Shown in pieces: positions 9,191 to 18,730 of a stretch of DNA of 64,000 nucleotides (its first letter is position 1; each line of letters opens with the position of its first letter). Origin of the DNA: CAVUCH01 sp963697705 (GTDB lineage: Bacteria; Acidobacteriota; Vicinamibacteria; Vicinamibacterales; JAENWD01); NCBI GenBank assembly GCA_963697705.1, contig CAVOPA010000010.1, positions 1 through 64,000 of the forward strand, read 5' to 3'. The notes below the pieces were generated by a model, which did not search any database, had not been told where the DNA came from, and saw only the letters and a program-made list of their open reading frames with translations. The position numbers and the translations under genes are program-made.

Positions 9191-10891
9191 CTATCGGGGC
9201 GGGGTCCGCAGGAATCGCTCGGCGGCGCGTAGCTCGGGGCGATCGTCATCGGCGCGCTTCCACATTTCGAGCAGGCGTGTGTATTGCGCCCTGGCCGTCG
9301 CTGCATCGCCCGTCGCCTCGGCAGCCCGCGCGAGACCGGCGATGGCCTTGGGCCGGCCCGGGGTGCGTCGCAGCGTCTCCTCGAAGTGCTTGCGTGCGTC
9401 CGCGGGCCTGCCCATCTCCATCAACATCGATCCGTAGAGCTCATGTGCGGGGATGATCGGATACGGCGGCTGCGACAGGCTGTCGATCGCATCTTCGATC
9501 GCCACGGCGGCTTCCATCTCGGTCACCGCACCGGCTGCGTCGCCCGCCGCTTGCGCCGCCACGGCCGCCGCCTCTCTCGCCTGCATGGTCAAAATCTGCT
9601 GCACGAAAGGATGCTGGCCGGGTGCGCGCGCGCGCGCCATCATCTCCGCGGCCCTGGCCCTTGCCGTGGCGGCGTCCTTCCGACTGGCCGCCGCCATCGC
9701 CTCGAGGTGCAGCTTCATCACGACGAAATCGCTCGACGGCGCAACCAGCGGCAGGGTCGGGACGTCGCTCCATGATTCCGATTCGACGATGAAGCGGGCG
9801 AGGGTGTCGAAATAGCCGTAGAGCACGCGATCGGGCAGCGCGAAGATCGTCCGGCCGCGCACATGGCGGGCCTGAAGATCCTGCGAGTCGGACGCGGTCG
9901 TGCGGTTCGTGAGCGCTCCGTACTGTGCCGCGAACACCTCAACGGCCTTCCTGGCATCCCGGTAGCGACCGAGCTGGAGGTAGTTGTAGGAGAGATAGTT
10001 GAGCGAATGGAAGTCGCGCAGCTCCCCCGGCTCATTCGCTTCTTTCACATCGTCGTTCGAAATCTGCCAGGCGTTCTCGTTGGTCGTGGCCGCCTCGTCC
10101 CAATACCCGAGGCGCGTGAAGATGTGCGAGGGCATGTGGTAGGCGTGCGGCACGGCGGCGGCCGTCCTCGCGTACGCACGCGCGGCGGCCAGGCCAGCTT
10201 GTGCATGCACCGGATCGTCGTAGGCGTGAATGAGATAGTGCAGCACGCCCGGATGCTGCGTGTCGTGCGCGTAGACCGATTCGAAAAGGGCCATCGCACG
10301 GCCCTGCATCTCGAAGCCCTTCGTTCCTTCCCTGATTGTGCCCATGATCGACAAGCCATAGAACAACGCCGTCTCATCGTCCGGATACTTCGCGTGCGTG
10401 GCGGCCATCTGCTCGCGGTAGGCTACGTCACGTGCCTGCTTCGTCCCCGCGCCCGCATCCTGGTAGAGCGCGGCGACGGCGAGGAGATACATGTGTTCGC
10501 GATCGTTCTGCGAGCGCGCCGTGAGCCCCTTCTGGACATACGCCCACGCCGCCGCTTCGTCGTCCCGCGACGGCTCGTCCCAGAGCGGGTGGTTGTAGGT
10601 CATGGCCGCGCCCCAGTACGCCATCGCGCAGTCGGGATCGGCTTTCTGGATCTCCTGAAACCGCGTCAGCGCCCGCGCATACCAGAAGTTGTGGAGGAGG
10701 GCCAGCGCGCGATCGAACGTGGGTTGCACAGCGGCGGTGCAGGACGTGTCCATGTGCGCCTTGCCAACGCCTTCGGAGCCGTGGCCGTGTTGGGCGACCA
10801 GACCCGAGGCGCCGAGCGGCATCATCAGCATCGCGACGATGCAGCGACGGACGTGGCCGGCCCTGATACTCGGGGAGTCTGGCACCATCAT
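9191..10891 (-). CDS. Exported tetratricopeptide-repeat protein
   Basis: A ~566-aa protein with an N-terminal export signal (RRCIVAMLMMPLGASGLVAQ, ending before HGHGSEG). Helical repeat units follow that match the secreted TPR family common in Acidobacteria (FDRALALLHNFWYARALTRF, then DCAMAYWGAAMTYNHPLWDE). The C-terminus has canonical TPR-like pairs (ARKHFEETLRRTPGRPKAIA). No catalytic motif is seen; the role is probably a periplasmic scaffold. Several starts are possible (TTG 10912, ATG 10897, 10891, 10888). I chose ATG 10891 because a GGAG lies 7 bp upstream of it but only 1 bp from 10897. The gene stands alone between a repeat-filled gap and a divergent decayed methyltransferase. Confidence 0.75.
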   Translation of the reverse strand: MMVPDSPSIRAGHVRRCIVAMLMMPLGASGLVAQHGHGSEGVGKAHMDTSCTAAVQPTFDRALALLHNFWYARALTRFQEIQKADPDCAMAYWGAAMTYNHPLWDEPSRDDEAAAWAYVQKGLTARSQNDREHMYLLAVAALYQDAGAGTKQARDVAYREQMAATHAKYPDDETALFYGLSIMGTIREGTKGFEMQGRAMALFESVYAHDTQHPGVLHYLIHAYDDPVHAQAGLAAARAYARTAAAVPHAYHMPSHIFTRLGYWDEAATTNENAWQISNDDVKEANEPGELRDFHSLNYLSYNYLQLGRYRDARKAVEVFAAQYGALTNRTTASDSQDLQARHVRGRTIFALPDRVLYGYFDTLARFIVESESWSDVPTLPLVAPSSDFVVMKLHLEAMAAASRKDAATARARAAEMMARARAPGQHPFVQQILTMQAREAAAVAAQAAGDAAGAVTEMEAAVAIEDAIDSLSQPPYPIIPAHELYGSMLMEMGRPADARKHFEETLRRTPGRPKAIAGLARAAEATGDAATARAQYTRLLEMWKRADDDRPELRAAERFLRTPPR

Positions 10892-11059
10892 TCTCATTCT
10901 CCAGGCGTGCAATCCGGCAATGGCTCACCTTCTGTACCCAAGGAAATACGCCTGCTGCCACTATAATCATCCGTTGTGTCGAGGAGAAGGGCGGCAATGG
11001 GTCTCCGACGCAGGCCGAGATTCGTGGTGACATCGGGCAACGCTGTCTTCTTTGGTCGT

Positions 11060-11434
11060 CAGGCTTGAGGCCACGTTTGGGAACTTCAACTGTGGGAGAC
11101 GTGGGATTCTCGATTTCACGCACACCCGCGTGTGCACATTTGAATCGCTGAAACTCTTTTCGAGCAGTGCGGCTTGGACGTGGCGCAACTCTGCGGAATA
11201 CCCGTGCCGTTCCCGAAGGTGCTCGGAGCGAACGCGTTCGCCGGGGACGCTCGTGACGGTGAACAGGTGGCTGATCCGTCTGTCCAAAGGTTTCTTCGCA
11301 CATCAAATCTTCATCGTGGCACGGCCGGGCCGACGGTTGATGCGTTATTGGACCACTCGATCGAGACCAGCCGCGAGCGCGTGCGCGCGCTTGCCGGGAC
11401 TGATCCGGCCGTCACTACCGCCAGGTGTCGATGA
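11060..11434 (+). pseudogene. 3' remnant of a SAM-dependent methyltransferase
   Basis: Fragments in different frames line up in order as the C-terminal half of a class I methyltransferase. They are GNFNCGRRGILDFTHTRVCT and FESLKLF (11079 on), then LDVAQLCGIPVPFPKVLGAN, then VNRWLIRLSKGFFAHQIFIV, then VDALLDHSIETSRERVRALA. At least three frameshifts are needed and no SAM-binding half is visible between 10892 and 11060. The final frame ends in TGA 11432-11434, overlapping ATG 11431 of the next gene. The ancestral gene was therefore translationally coupled to the YfhO-like gene. Confidence 0.6.
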
Positions 11435-13737
11435 CGCGTTGGCACGTCGCGTCATCTGACCGCGCGGCGCTGCTCATTCTGCTGGCGATCGCCGCCGGCT
11501 TCTTCTTCCCTCTCCTGACCGGCTATACCTTCACAACGGTCGCTGGTCACCATCAGGCGGTCTATCCGTGGCGGGCGCTCGGAACGCCGTACCATGACGT
11601 CCCTCAGAGCGACCAGGCCGACCTGACGTATCCATGGAGATCCTTCATCAGCCGTCAGTTGACCCGCGGCGATTTCCCCTTGTGGAACCCGATGAGTTTC
11701 GGCGGTGAGCCGTTCTTCGCCAACGGTTCGAGCGGGATCCTGTACCCGCCGAATCTCGCCGCGGCGCTCCTGCTCCCGACAGACTGGGCCCACGATGCAG
11801 TGTCCTTCCTTCACCTGCTGTTTTCGGGTCTGGGCATGTACCTTCTGATGCGCGAATGGCGGACGGCCCCTCACGGCGCGCTGCTGTCGGCCGTCGCCTG
11901 GATGCTTTCCTCATTCAACATGGCGTGGCTTCACTTGGAGGTGGTCGCCCCCATCTCCATGTGGCTGCCATTCTCGGTGCTGTTGGTGTCACGGGCCTAT
12001 CGGCGGCACTCCTGGCCAGCCAGCATAGCTGCCACAGCCGCCCTGGCGGCCGTGCTCATAAGCGGCCACTTGCTGTTCTGCGCGCTGGTGTACGGTGTGG
12101 CGGTGATCTATGCGGCGGGCCTGACGCTCGCAGCAATAACTGGAGGGAAAGACAGAACCGACGACACTCTGGCGGGAGAGTTCAGGTCGAGCACTGCGCG
12201 CGTCGCCCTTCTGCGGCTTGGCACCATCGCCGCAGGCTCCCTGGCATTCGCGGCCATCGTGCTCGTGCCGACCGCCATCTTCCTCGTGGGATTGGGGCGC
12301 GAAAGCGTGCCATACGAACTGGCCCGCGAGGGCATTCGCGTGCCCTTCCGCACGTTCGGGTACTTAATCACCCCACCACCCCTTCCGCTGACCGAAGTTT
12401 CGATGCACCAGATGGCCTATGTCGGCTCGCTTCCTGCGCTACTGGCCGTCGTAGGGTTTTTCCGGCGCGGCCCCGGTACCCTGCTGGCTCGCCTGCTAGT
12501 CGTCTGCGTGTTCCTCATCGCCACAGACACGGTGTTGCTGCGCTGGGTGTACATCGTGTTTCCGCAGTTCAGCTTCTTCTCGCCGCTGGGCCGGCTGCTG
12601 AACCTGTTCTGCTTCGGTATCGCTATTCTCGCCGGGGTAGGACTGAATGCGGCGCTCAGCGGTGTACGGTCGCGGATCGGGATCACGGTGGTGACGTGCG
12701 CTGTTGTTGGCTTCACCGGGTGGCAACTGTTCGATTACGCGCGGGCAGTCAATCCGCCGTTCGTCAAACGAGATCCGCGGCTGATGTACCCGGCCACGCC
12801 GATGATCGATGCATTGCGAAGGCAGGGCGCCGAGAATGGCACGGCGCCCGGACGGATCTTCCCCCTCAGGCAGTCGCAGCGGAACGGGTGGACGCCGCCG
12901 GTCCTGTTTTCCGCCGAATCGCTCGTCTTTGGCTTCGACAGTGCGGGCGGGTACGACAGTGCGCTGCCGAGCAGGGCAGAGAACATCTGGCGCTTCGTCG
13001 CCGGCGAAGACGTGCGTGAGGTACTGAGCCGCCGCTACCGACGCGCCTTCCAGACCAGTTTCGAGGCTGACCGGGTCCGCTTTCATATGCTGTCACGATT
13101 GGGAATCACGACCATCGTCGCTCCTCCAGGTCTGACGCGCGATCCCGCGTGGACACCGGAGCGAGTCGCGCCACTGCGGCTGCGACAGAGCTATGACGGT
13201 GCGGACGGACAGGTGTTCGTGCTGGAGCAGGCGACGGGCGGACCATGGTTGGTCCATGCGACGGAGGTGGTCGCCGGTCCAACCGCGGCAATCGTCAGAT
13301 TCACCGATCCGCGCTTCGACGAGCGACGCGCGGTGATCCTCGAGCGCGCCAATCTGCCAGCGGATACCGGAATCTTCAGCGGGAAGGCCACTCAGCTGCC
13401 GAGCGAGGTTCAGGTGAAGGAGGATGGGATTAATACTCTGCGCGTCGTGGTGAGAACTGCGCGAGCGGGTTGGCTCGTTGTGCCCAACATCTGGGACCAG
13501 GGTTGGCACGCCCGAGCTGCCGGCCGCGAAGTCCCGGTCGTTCGCGCCAACTACTGCCTGCAGGCGGTCCCCATCGCGCCAGGGGAACGGGAGGTGGTCC
13601 TCGAGTACCGCCCACAGGGATTCTGGGCGGCTGCCGCGGTCTCCGCGATCGCCGTGATCAGTGCTCTAGTCGGCGCCCTCGTCCTCGGGTCGCGCCGGTT
13701 CACCAGACGACCGCCCTCAGCGCACGATGTCCCGTAA
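11431..13737 (+). CDS. YfhO-like polytopic membrane protein
   Basis: A 768-aa integral membrane protein with about a dozen hydrophobic helices in the first 430 residues (for example LLILLAIAAGFFFPLLTGYT, then AATAALAAVLISGHLLFCAL) and a soluble C-terminal region. A last helix (FWAAAAVSAIAVISALVGAL) ends the protein. The early loop YPWRSFISRQLTRGDFPLWN and the SGILYPPN motif are typical of YfhO/GT-C-like proteins, which are linked to glycosylation of envelope polymers. ATG 11431 is preferred over GTG 11425 because it makes an ATGA overlap with the upstream methyltransferase remnant. It opens the polysaccharide region. The specific sugar transferred cannot be told from sequence. Confidence 0.8.
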   Translation: MTRWHVASSDRAALLILLAIAAGFFFPLLTGYTFTTVAGHHQAVYPWRALGTPYHDVPQSDQADLTYPWRSFISRQLTRGDFPLWNPMSFGGEPFFANGSSGILYPPNLAAALLLPTDWAHDAVSFLHLLFSGLGMYLLMREWRTAPHGALLSAVAWMLSSFNMAWLHLEVVAPISMWLPFSVLLVSRAYRRHSWPASIAATAALAAVLISGHLLFCALVYGVAVIYAAGLTLAAITGGKDRTDDTLAGEFRSSTARVALLRLGTIAAGSLAFAAIVLVPTAIFLVGLGRESVPYELAREGIRVPFRTFGYLITPPPLPLTEVSMHQMAYVGSLPALLAVVGFFRRGPGTLLARLLVVCVFLIATDTVLLRWVYIVFPQFSFFSPLGRLLNLFCFGIAILAGVGLNAALSGVRSRIGITVVTCAVVGFTGWQLFDYARAVNPPFVKRDPRLMYPATPMIDALRRQGAENGTAPGRIFPLRQSQRNGWTPPVLFSAESLVFGFDSAGGYDSALPSRAENIWRFVAGEDVREVLSRRYRRAFQTSFEADRVRFHMLSRLGITTIVAPPGLTRDPAWTPERVAPLRLRQSYDGADGQVFVLEQATGGPWLVHATEVVAGPTAAIVRFTDPRFDERRAVILERANLPADTGIFSGKATQLPSEVQVKEDGINTLRVVVRTARAGWLVVPNIWDQGWHARAAGREVPVVRANYCLQAVPIAPGEREVVLEYRPQGFWAAAAVSAIAVISALVGALVLGSRRFTRRPPSAHDVP

Positions 13738-13953
13738 CCCAGACGCGGTAGCCGCTGATCGTCTCGCCCCGTCGCCTGCTGGATGCGTCGGAGCGACCAG
13801 CCGTAGGCGCCCCAGCGCCACAATCTGTCGGTGCGTATCGTGGCCCAAGAGGTTGCTCATGCGGCGTAGGAATTCCGCTTGCTCGCCAAGGCACTGTCGA
13901 AAGATCGCGGTCGACAAGCGTCATCCATATCAGTTAGAAGAAGCGGAGACGCA

Positions 13954-15801
13954 ATGATCTTGATGTACCACAAGGTCGACATCATCACTCCGACGACGTG
14001 GTGGGTGACGCCTGCCGATCTGGAGCAACACATTTCGCGCTTAGGGGCGCGACAATTCGTGTACCTGGACGACTACACCTCAACCAGCGACCAGGCCGTC
14101 ATCACATTCGATGATGCCTACGAGAATGTGTGTCTCCATGCCCTGCCCATCCTGCGCGCGCACCGCCTGCCGTTCGAGGTGTTCGTGGTGGGAAACACGC
14201 TCGGCGCCTGGAACGACTTCGACCCCGGCGAACCTGCAACGCGGCACATGACGCTCGAGCAACTTGGTGACGTGGTCCGCTCTGGCGGGCGCATTCAGTG
14301 GCATACGCGTTCGCACCGTGACCTGCGGCAATTGTCCACGAGTGATGTAGAAGACGAATTAGACGTTCCCACTGACCTTCGACAGCGCTTTGCCAAGCCG
14401 CACCTTTCCTGGCTCAGCTACCCCTACGGATGGCACGACGAGCGGATCGTGGCAATCGCGCGGAAGAGGTTCTCCGGCGCTGTGTCCGTCACCGATGGAG
14501 AGCCGGCAGACCGATGGCAGCTGAACAGGGTCACGATGGATCGATTCGTTGTCGTGCGTGAGGACGCGGCCCTGCGGTCACTGCTCACCGATCAACTCGC
14601 CCAGCTGCGTCCTCCAATGCGCCCGCGGGAACTCGAGATTTCCGAGATTCGACGTGTTGCCGACGACCGGTTCATATGGGGATTCCACGTCGACAGACCA
14701 GTCTCTGGCGCAAAGTTCCACGGCGCGTACGAAGTCGCAGGGTGGGTCCTCGGTCGTCCGCCTTTCGAGGTGAAACTCCTCGAGTTGCGCTGCAACTCTG
14801 AGCTCCTGGTGTCGGCTCCAGTGACCATCGATCGACCTGATGTCCTGGCCGTTCATGCCCGACATCCATCGCCATTGAGAGCTGGATTTGCCCTGAACGG
14901 CGCCACGCGCGCTTTGCCCGATGAGTTCGCACTCACACTATGCGCGCAGCTAGTTGACGCATCCGGCGCAACCACGGACCACCCGATCGCCGAGATTCTC
15001 GGTCGCTGCTCGAGACGCCCTCGCGGCACGTTTGTGCCGCAACCGCTCCAGCTGATCCGGAGGAATAGGCTGCGGCGCAGTGTCGATGACCTCACTCGTT
15101 GGATCGATACGACATTCCTCGCGGCGCGAGTCACGCGTCCTTTCGCAGCTTGCCTCGGCGACTGCGAACGCGAAACAGATCCTGGAATCGACGAGATTGC
15201 GGAATACCGCGACTTCTCGATGCGCGGGACGACTCCCGACCAACTGCGCATACAGCGGGAACTGGAAAGGATGGTGGAAGTCGGCTCCTCCGTCCTACAC
15301 GTCGGTGTCGGGAACTCGAGCCTGGCGCTGGGGCTCGCACCCCGCGTCGGGCACATTGACGGCATCACGATCCAGCGCGAGGAGGTCGATCGTGCTTCCG
15401 CTTTCGTGATACCGAACTATCGGGTGATGCTCGTCAACAAGTACGACAGTGCGCTGCCATTCACTCTCGGTCGAGCCTATGACTTCATCATCGACAACAA
15501 TCCGTCTACATTCGCCTGCTGCAAGAGGCACTTTTTCGCCATGCTGGCGTCGTACCGCAGGCTCCTGAATCCAGGAGGCTACCTGCTGACGGACCGCCAG
15601 GGTCTCGGATGGATCAGCACGAACAATGACGCGAGGTGGCGTCTCGATTATGAGGATTGGGTCTTTATTGCCAGCCGCTTGGGCCTCGTACCGGCACGGC
15701 TTACCGACTGGGTCTACGTGCTGCTCAAGCCGCGCACGGTGATGAGGCGTGCGGTGGCGCACACGCTGCGGCTTCGTACACTGCTCTCGGGTGATGCGTA
15801 A
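13954..15801 (+). CDS. Polysaccharide deacetylase fused to a methyltransferase-like domain
   Basis: A 615-aa protein. Residues 1-200 are a NodB-type deacetylase: start MILMYHKVD, metal/catalytic TFDDAYEN (D53, D54) and the histidine pair in HTRSHRDL (H117, H121). A beta-rich middle part (about 240-350) is not recognised. Residues 440-600 look like a Rossmann methyltransferase (SSVLHVGVGNSSLALGLAPR, later FIIDNNPSTFACCKRHFFAM), with a weak SAM motif. ATG 13954 is set by a GGAG 5 bp upstream. The previous 216 bp hold no supported gene. The stop overlaps the region of the next start, so it is co-transcribed with the GT2-like gene. Likely job: trimming or modifying N-acetyl sugars of an envelope polysaccharide. 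Confidence 0.75.
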   Translation: MILMYHKVDIITPTTWWVTPADLEQHISRLGARQFVYLDDYTSTSDQAVITFDDAYENVCLHALPILRAHRLPFEVFVVGNTLGAWNDFDPGEPATRHMTLEQLGDVVRSGGRIQWHTRSHRDLRQLSTSDVEDELDVPTDLRQRFAKPHLSWLSYPYGWHDERIVAIARKRFSGAVSVTDGEPADRWQLNRVTMDRFVVVREDAALRSLLTDQLAQLRPPMRPRELEISEIRRVADDRFIWGFHVDRPVSGAKFHGAYEVAGWVLGRPPFEVKLLELRCNSELLVSAPVTIDRPDVLAVHARHPSPLRAGFALNGATRALPDEFALTLCAQLVDASGATTDHPIAEILGRCSRRPRGTFVPQPLQLIRRNRLRRSVDDLTRWIDTTFLAARVTRPFAACLGDCERETDPGIDEIAEYRDFSMRGTTPDQLRIQRELERMVEVGSSVLHVGVGNSSLALGLAPRVGHIDGITIQREEVDRASAFVIPNYRVMLVNKYDSALPFTLGRAYDFIIDNNPSTFACCKRHFFAMLASYRRLLNPGGYLLTDRQGLGWISTNNDARWRLDYEDWVFIASRLGLVPARLTDWVYVLLKPRTVMRRAVAHTLRLRTLLSGDA

Positions 15802-15802
15802 T

Positions 15803-16555
15803 ATGTCATCGACGGCCAACACCCGCACATCCTGGGGGCCGGCGCGAGGGCTGATTACCTGCGTGCTGACCAGCTGCACCCGGTACGACCTGTTGCAGAT
15901 CACGCTCGAGAGCTTTCTGAGCGCGAACACCGCGCCGCTGGAGAAGTTGATTGTCGTCGAGGATGGCCCTGCCATTCCAGCAGAATTTCGTAAGAGTTTT
16001 TCGCGCTCTGGGGTCACTTGGCTCTCGACAGGTCGCAGAGTGGGCCAGATCGCCGCCGTCGATTACGCGTATTCGCATGTCACGACACCATACATCTTCC
16101 ACATGGAAGACGACTGGGAATTCTATTGGCCCGGCTTCATTGAGAAATCACTCGCGGTCCTCGAGGCGAACCCAAAGTGCCTATTGGTGCAGATCAGGGC
16201 GCTCGACGATACCAATGGCCATCCCGTGGAGCCTCATACCTACTGCGACCAAGGCGTCGAGTGGAGGCGGTTAGCCCTTGAATTCCGTGACCAAGAGACC
16301 TGGCATGGATTCTCGTTCAATCCCGGGTTGCGGCGGCTTGCCGATTACGTGTCGATTCAAGGATATGGCATACACACCAGGTTCGACCCGGGGCGGCCAG
16401 GGGCATCCGAAAGTGCTGTTGGCGAGATCTACCGAGCCAGAAACTTCTACGCCGCGATCCTGGCTGACGGCGATGGTGCCGGGTACGTCCGGCACATCGG
16501 GCATGGTCGACACGTATTAGGCCCCGGGGCCGGGGTGGTTAATATTCTCCGATAA
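15803..16555 (+). CDS. GT2-like glycosyltransferase
   Basis: About 250 aa with a GT-A fold start (RGLITCVLTSCTRYDLLQIT), LEKLIVVEDGPAIP, and an acidic metal/nucleotide motif FHMEDDWEFY at the DXD position. This resembles family 2 glycosyltransferases. Both ATG 15794 and ATG 15803 are possible; the first overlaps the preceding stop (15799-15801), while the second follows it by one base. It is the last plus-strand gene of the polysaccharide block and converges with a minus-strand GT-methyltransferase gene. Donor and acceptor sugars are unknown. Confidence 0.7.
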   Translation: MSSTANTRTSWGPARGLITCVLTSCTRYDLLQITLESFLSANTAPLEKLIVVEDGPAIPAEFRKSFSRSGVTWLSTGRRVGQIAAVDYAYSHVTTPYIFHMEDDWEFYWPGFIEKSLAVLEANPKCLLVQIRALDDTNGHPVEPHTYCDQGVEWRRLALEFRDQETWHGFSFNPGLRRLADYVSIQGYGIHTRFDPGRPGASESAVGEIYRARNFYAAILADGDGAGYVRHIGHGRHVLGPGAGVVNILR

Positions 16556-16704
16556 CAAAAGACAGGGCTTGCCCCTACGCCGCCGACCCTGCACAGTTCC
16601 AATCAGGATGGGTCTGGCCGGGGCTGGTTCGAGCGAGTCCCTCACAGCTCTCGACGGGCGTCGGGCTTCGGACGGACGGTGAGGGGAGCGCCATTTGCCG
16701 CCTT

Positions 16705-18618
16705 TTACCGGGGAGACGGTCCTGCAGCCAAACGACAAATCGCCTTCTCGTGGTCCGCGATCGTCGCCTCGCGTGCTTCCAACGTGGTACGCAGCCACTC
16801 GATCGCCTTGTCGCGCTCGGCGACGGTCGCCTCTCGGTCCGCCAGCGCACCCCGGAGCCATGCAATTCCTGTCTCGTGTTCCGCAATCTGGGCGTCCCTG
16901 AGCGACACCACCTCCTGCAGCCACGCGATCGCCCGTTGCTGCTCCTCGAGGCATCCGTCACGTTCGTGAATCAGACGCCGCAGGAAACCGATCCCCTGTT
17001 CCAAACGGAACGTGCGCACCGCAGGCGATCCCGCCGGCAGCGACTCCTCGGGAGACAGCTTCTGCAGCACCACGAGACTGCCGGCACGCGCGACCTCACG
17101 GTAACGTCCGGAGGCCAGGGCCTCCTCGACACAGGCGTTCACGCGGGGAAACGAGTCATAGGCGTTATGGAATACGATGCAACCGCGCACCGGAACAAAT
17201 GACTCGAAATGTGCGAAGTCGCGGCGGACGCCTTCTTCACCGTGCTGCTCGTCGAGGAAGAGGAGATCGGCCGGCGGGGTCCGTGTGACGGCGAACGGGC
17301 AGCGTGGGATTACCTCCACGACGTCCGCCACGTCGGCCTCGGCCACGTGTCGACGGAGCGTCTCGAGCATGGGCGCGCCCGCCCCGGCGCCGAGCGCGCG
17401 GTCGCCGACGCCTCCGTTGTGTGGTTCGATCACATGAACCCGGCCGGCGCCGGCGGAGGCCTTCAGGACGCTCGCCAGCGCCACGGTTGACTGTCCACAG
17501 TAACTGCCGACCTCGACAATCGAGGCGGACGGACGGTCCGTCGCGACACGCCAGGCGGCGGCCATCAGCAGCCGAGCCTCATCGTCGCGAAGCTGGCCGT
17601 CGATGCCACGGATGCGCGCGAGAATCGTCGAGAACAGCGGTGCATCCACGCGCAGCTCTCGTCCTGTGATTGGCTGACGTGTCACCGTCTCCTGCGCACG
17701 CCCGCCAATCGCCACTGAAGACGGCGTGGAGGACACGGCAAGGTCCACCAGCGCAGACGCCTTTCCAAGCCACGGCGCGATCAGATCGACCAGCCGTGCG
17801 TCCCGGACCAGCGGATGACTCGACCCGTACACGTCGAGCCGATCGTCGGCATAGCTGTTGGCGGCCCACTCCGGATCGAGCAATCCGGCACCGGCGAGAC
17901 GCCGCCAGCGCACGACATGCCACCAACGATCCTGGTGAAGGCCATCGAGGCTGGCGATGAACTCCCCCTTCGCCTGGAGTGCGGCCCGGGACCGCAGCGG
18001 CGCATGCAGGCAGACGATGGCCGCCGCAGCCGAGCGCGGCCCGTCGATGCCCGAGGCCCCGTGGTTTCCTTCCTCGATCTCCAGGGCAACCGTCGCGCGA
18101 CTGACCCACTTGGGCGGGTACATCATCTCCACGAACGCAATCTGGTTCTGTTCGACGAGGTCCGGCGCAACCTCCACTGGACCCACTTGAGACGGCGGAC
18201 GCCTGTTCATATGGAGGAGGGCGTCGGCAGCAAATCGATTTTGACTTCGCCGCTGAACGAAGTTGATGACCTCGACGCGAAGTGCGCCCGCCGGCGAACC
18301 TTGCAACTCGCTGCGCAAGTTCCCGGTGTCGCCCCACCAGAACTCATCCGCGTCGATCGGCAGCACCCAGTCGGCACCACCGAGGTACGCCTCGCGCGCC
18401 AGCTCTGTGAGAAGCTGGGACTGGCGAGCGGGGCCCGAATCGATCGTCCAGCGGATCGGCCGATCGCGCGCCAGGAGCCCGAGCACCGCGCCGGTCCCGT
18501 CCGTGGATCCGTTATCGACGATAAGGAACCGATCGACGCCCATCGAGAGGTGGTGCAGCACGTTCAGCGCGAGTATGTCCACCTCGTTCCGCACGATCAT
18601 CACGGCCCAGAGCTGCAT
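16705..18618 (-). CDS. Glycosyltransferase-methyltransferase fusion with 21-residue coiled-coil repeats
   Basis: A 637-aa protein in three parts. Residues 1-230 are a GT2-like domain (MQLWAVMIVRNEVDILALNV, FLIVDNGSTDGTG, and DXD in LPIDADEFWWGD). Residues 330-520 are a class I methyltransferase of the cephalosporin-hydroxylase-like type (SASIVEVGSYCGQSTVALAS, VHVIEPHN, DLLFLDEQHGEEGVRRDF, IVFHNAYDSFPRV). Residues 550-630 are a coiled coil built of three and a half 21-residue units (for example AEHETGIAWLRGALADREAT). Twenty-one residues are three heptads. The next minus-strand gene upstream also ends in a coiled coil. Probable role: assembly or capping of a surface glycan at the inner membrane. 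Confidence 0.8.
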   Translation of the reverse strand: MQLWAVMIVRNEVDILALNVLHHLSMGVDRFLIVDNGSTDGTGAVLGLLARDRPIRWTIDSGPARQSQLLTELAREAYLGGADWVLPIDADEFWWGDTGNLRSELQGSPAGALRVEVINFVQRRSQNRFAADALLHMNRRPPSQVGPVEVAPDLVEQNQIAFVEMMYPPKWVSRATVALEIEEGNHGASGIDGPRSAAAAIVCLHAPLRSRAALQAKGEFIASLDGLHQDRWWHVVRWRRLAGAGLLDPEWAANSYADDRLDVYGSSHPLVRDARLVDLIAPWLGKASALVDLAVSSTPSSVAIGGRAQETVTRQPITGRELRVDAPLFSTILARIRGIDGQLRDDEARLLMAAAWRVATDRPSASIVEVGSYCGQSTVALASVLKASAGAGRVHVIEPHNGGVGDRALGAGAGAPMLETLRRHVAEADVADVVEVIPRCPFAVTRTPPADLLFLDEQHGEEGVRRDFAHFESFVPVRGCIVFHNAYDSFPRVNACVEEALASGRYREVARAGSLVVLQKLSPEESLPAGSPAVRTFRLEQGIGFLRRLIHERDGCLEEQQRAIAWLQEVVSLRDAQIAEHETGIAWLRGALADREATVAERDKAIEWLRTTLEAREATIADHEKAICRLAAGPSPR

Positions 18619-18730
18619 CGCCCTCCTCAGCTACCGCCGCGACTGCAGCAGGAAATAGAAATAGACGACACGCTGCGGATCGAGACGGACCAGAAGACTG
18701 AAACTCCCGAGTGGCCGCCTCCATTGACAT

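Noticed and set aside
10428..11306. 292-aa minus-strand frame upstream of the secreted TPR gene
   Set aside because: Its 3' half is another frame of the TPR gene and its 5' half lies antisense to the methyltransferase relic.
13717..13953. Short frames on both strands between the YfhO-like and deacetylase genes
   Set aside because: No RBS or recognisable family; 216 bp is a normal leader region.
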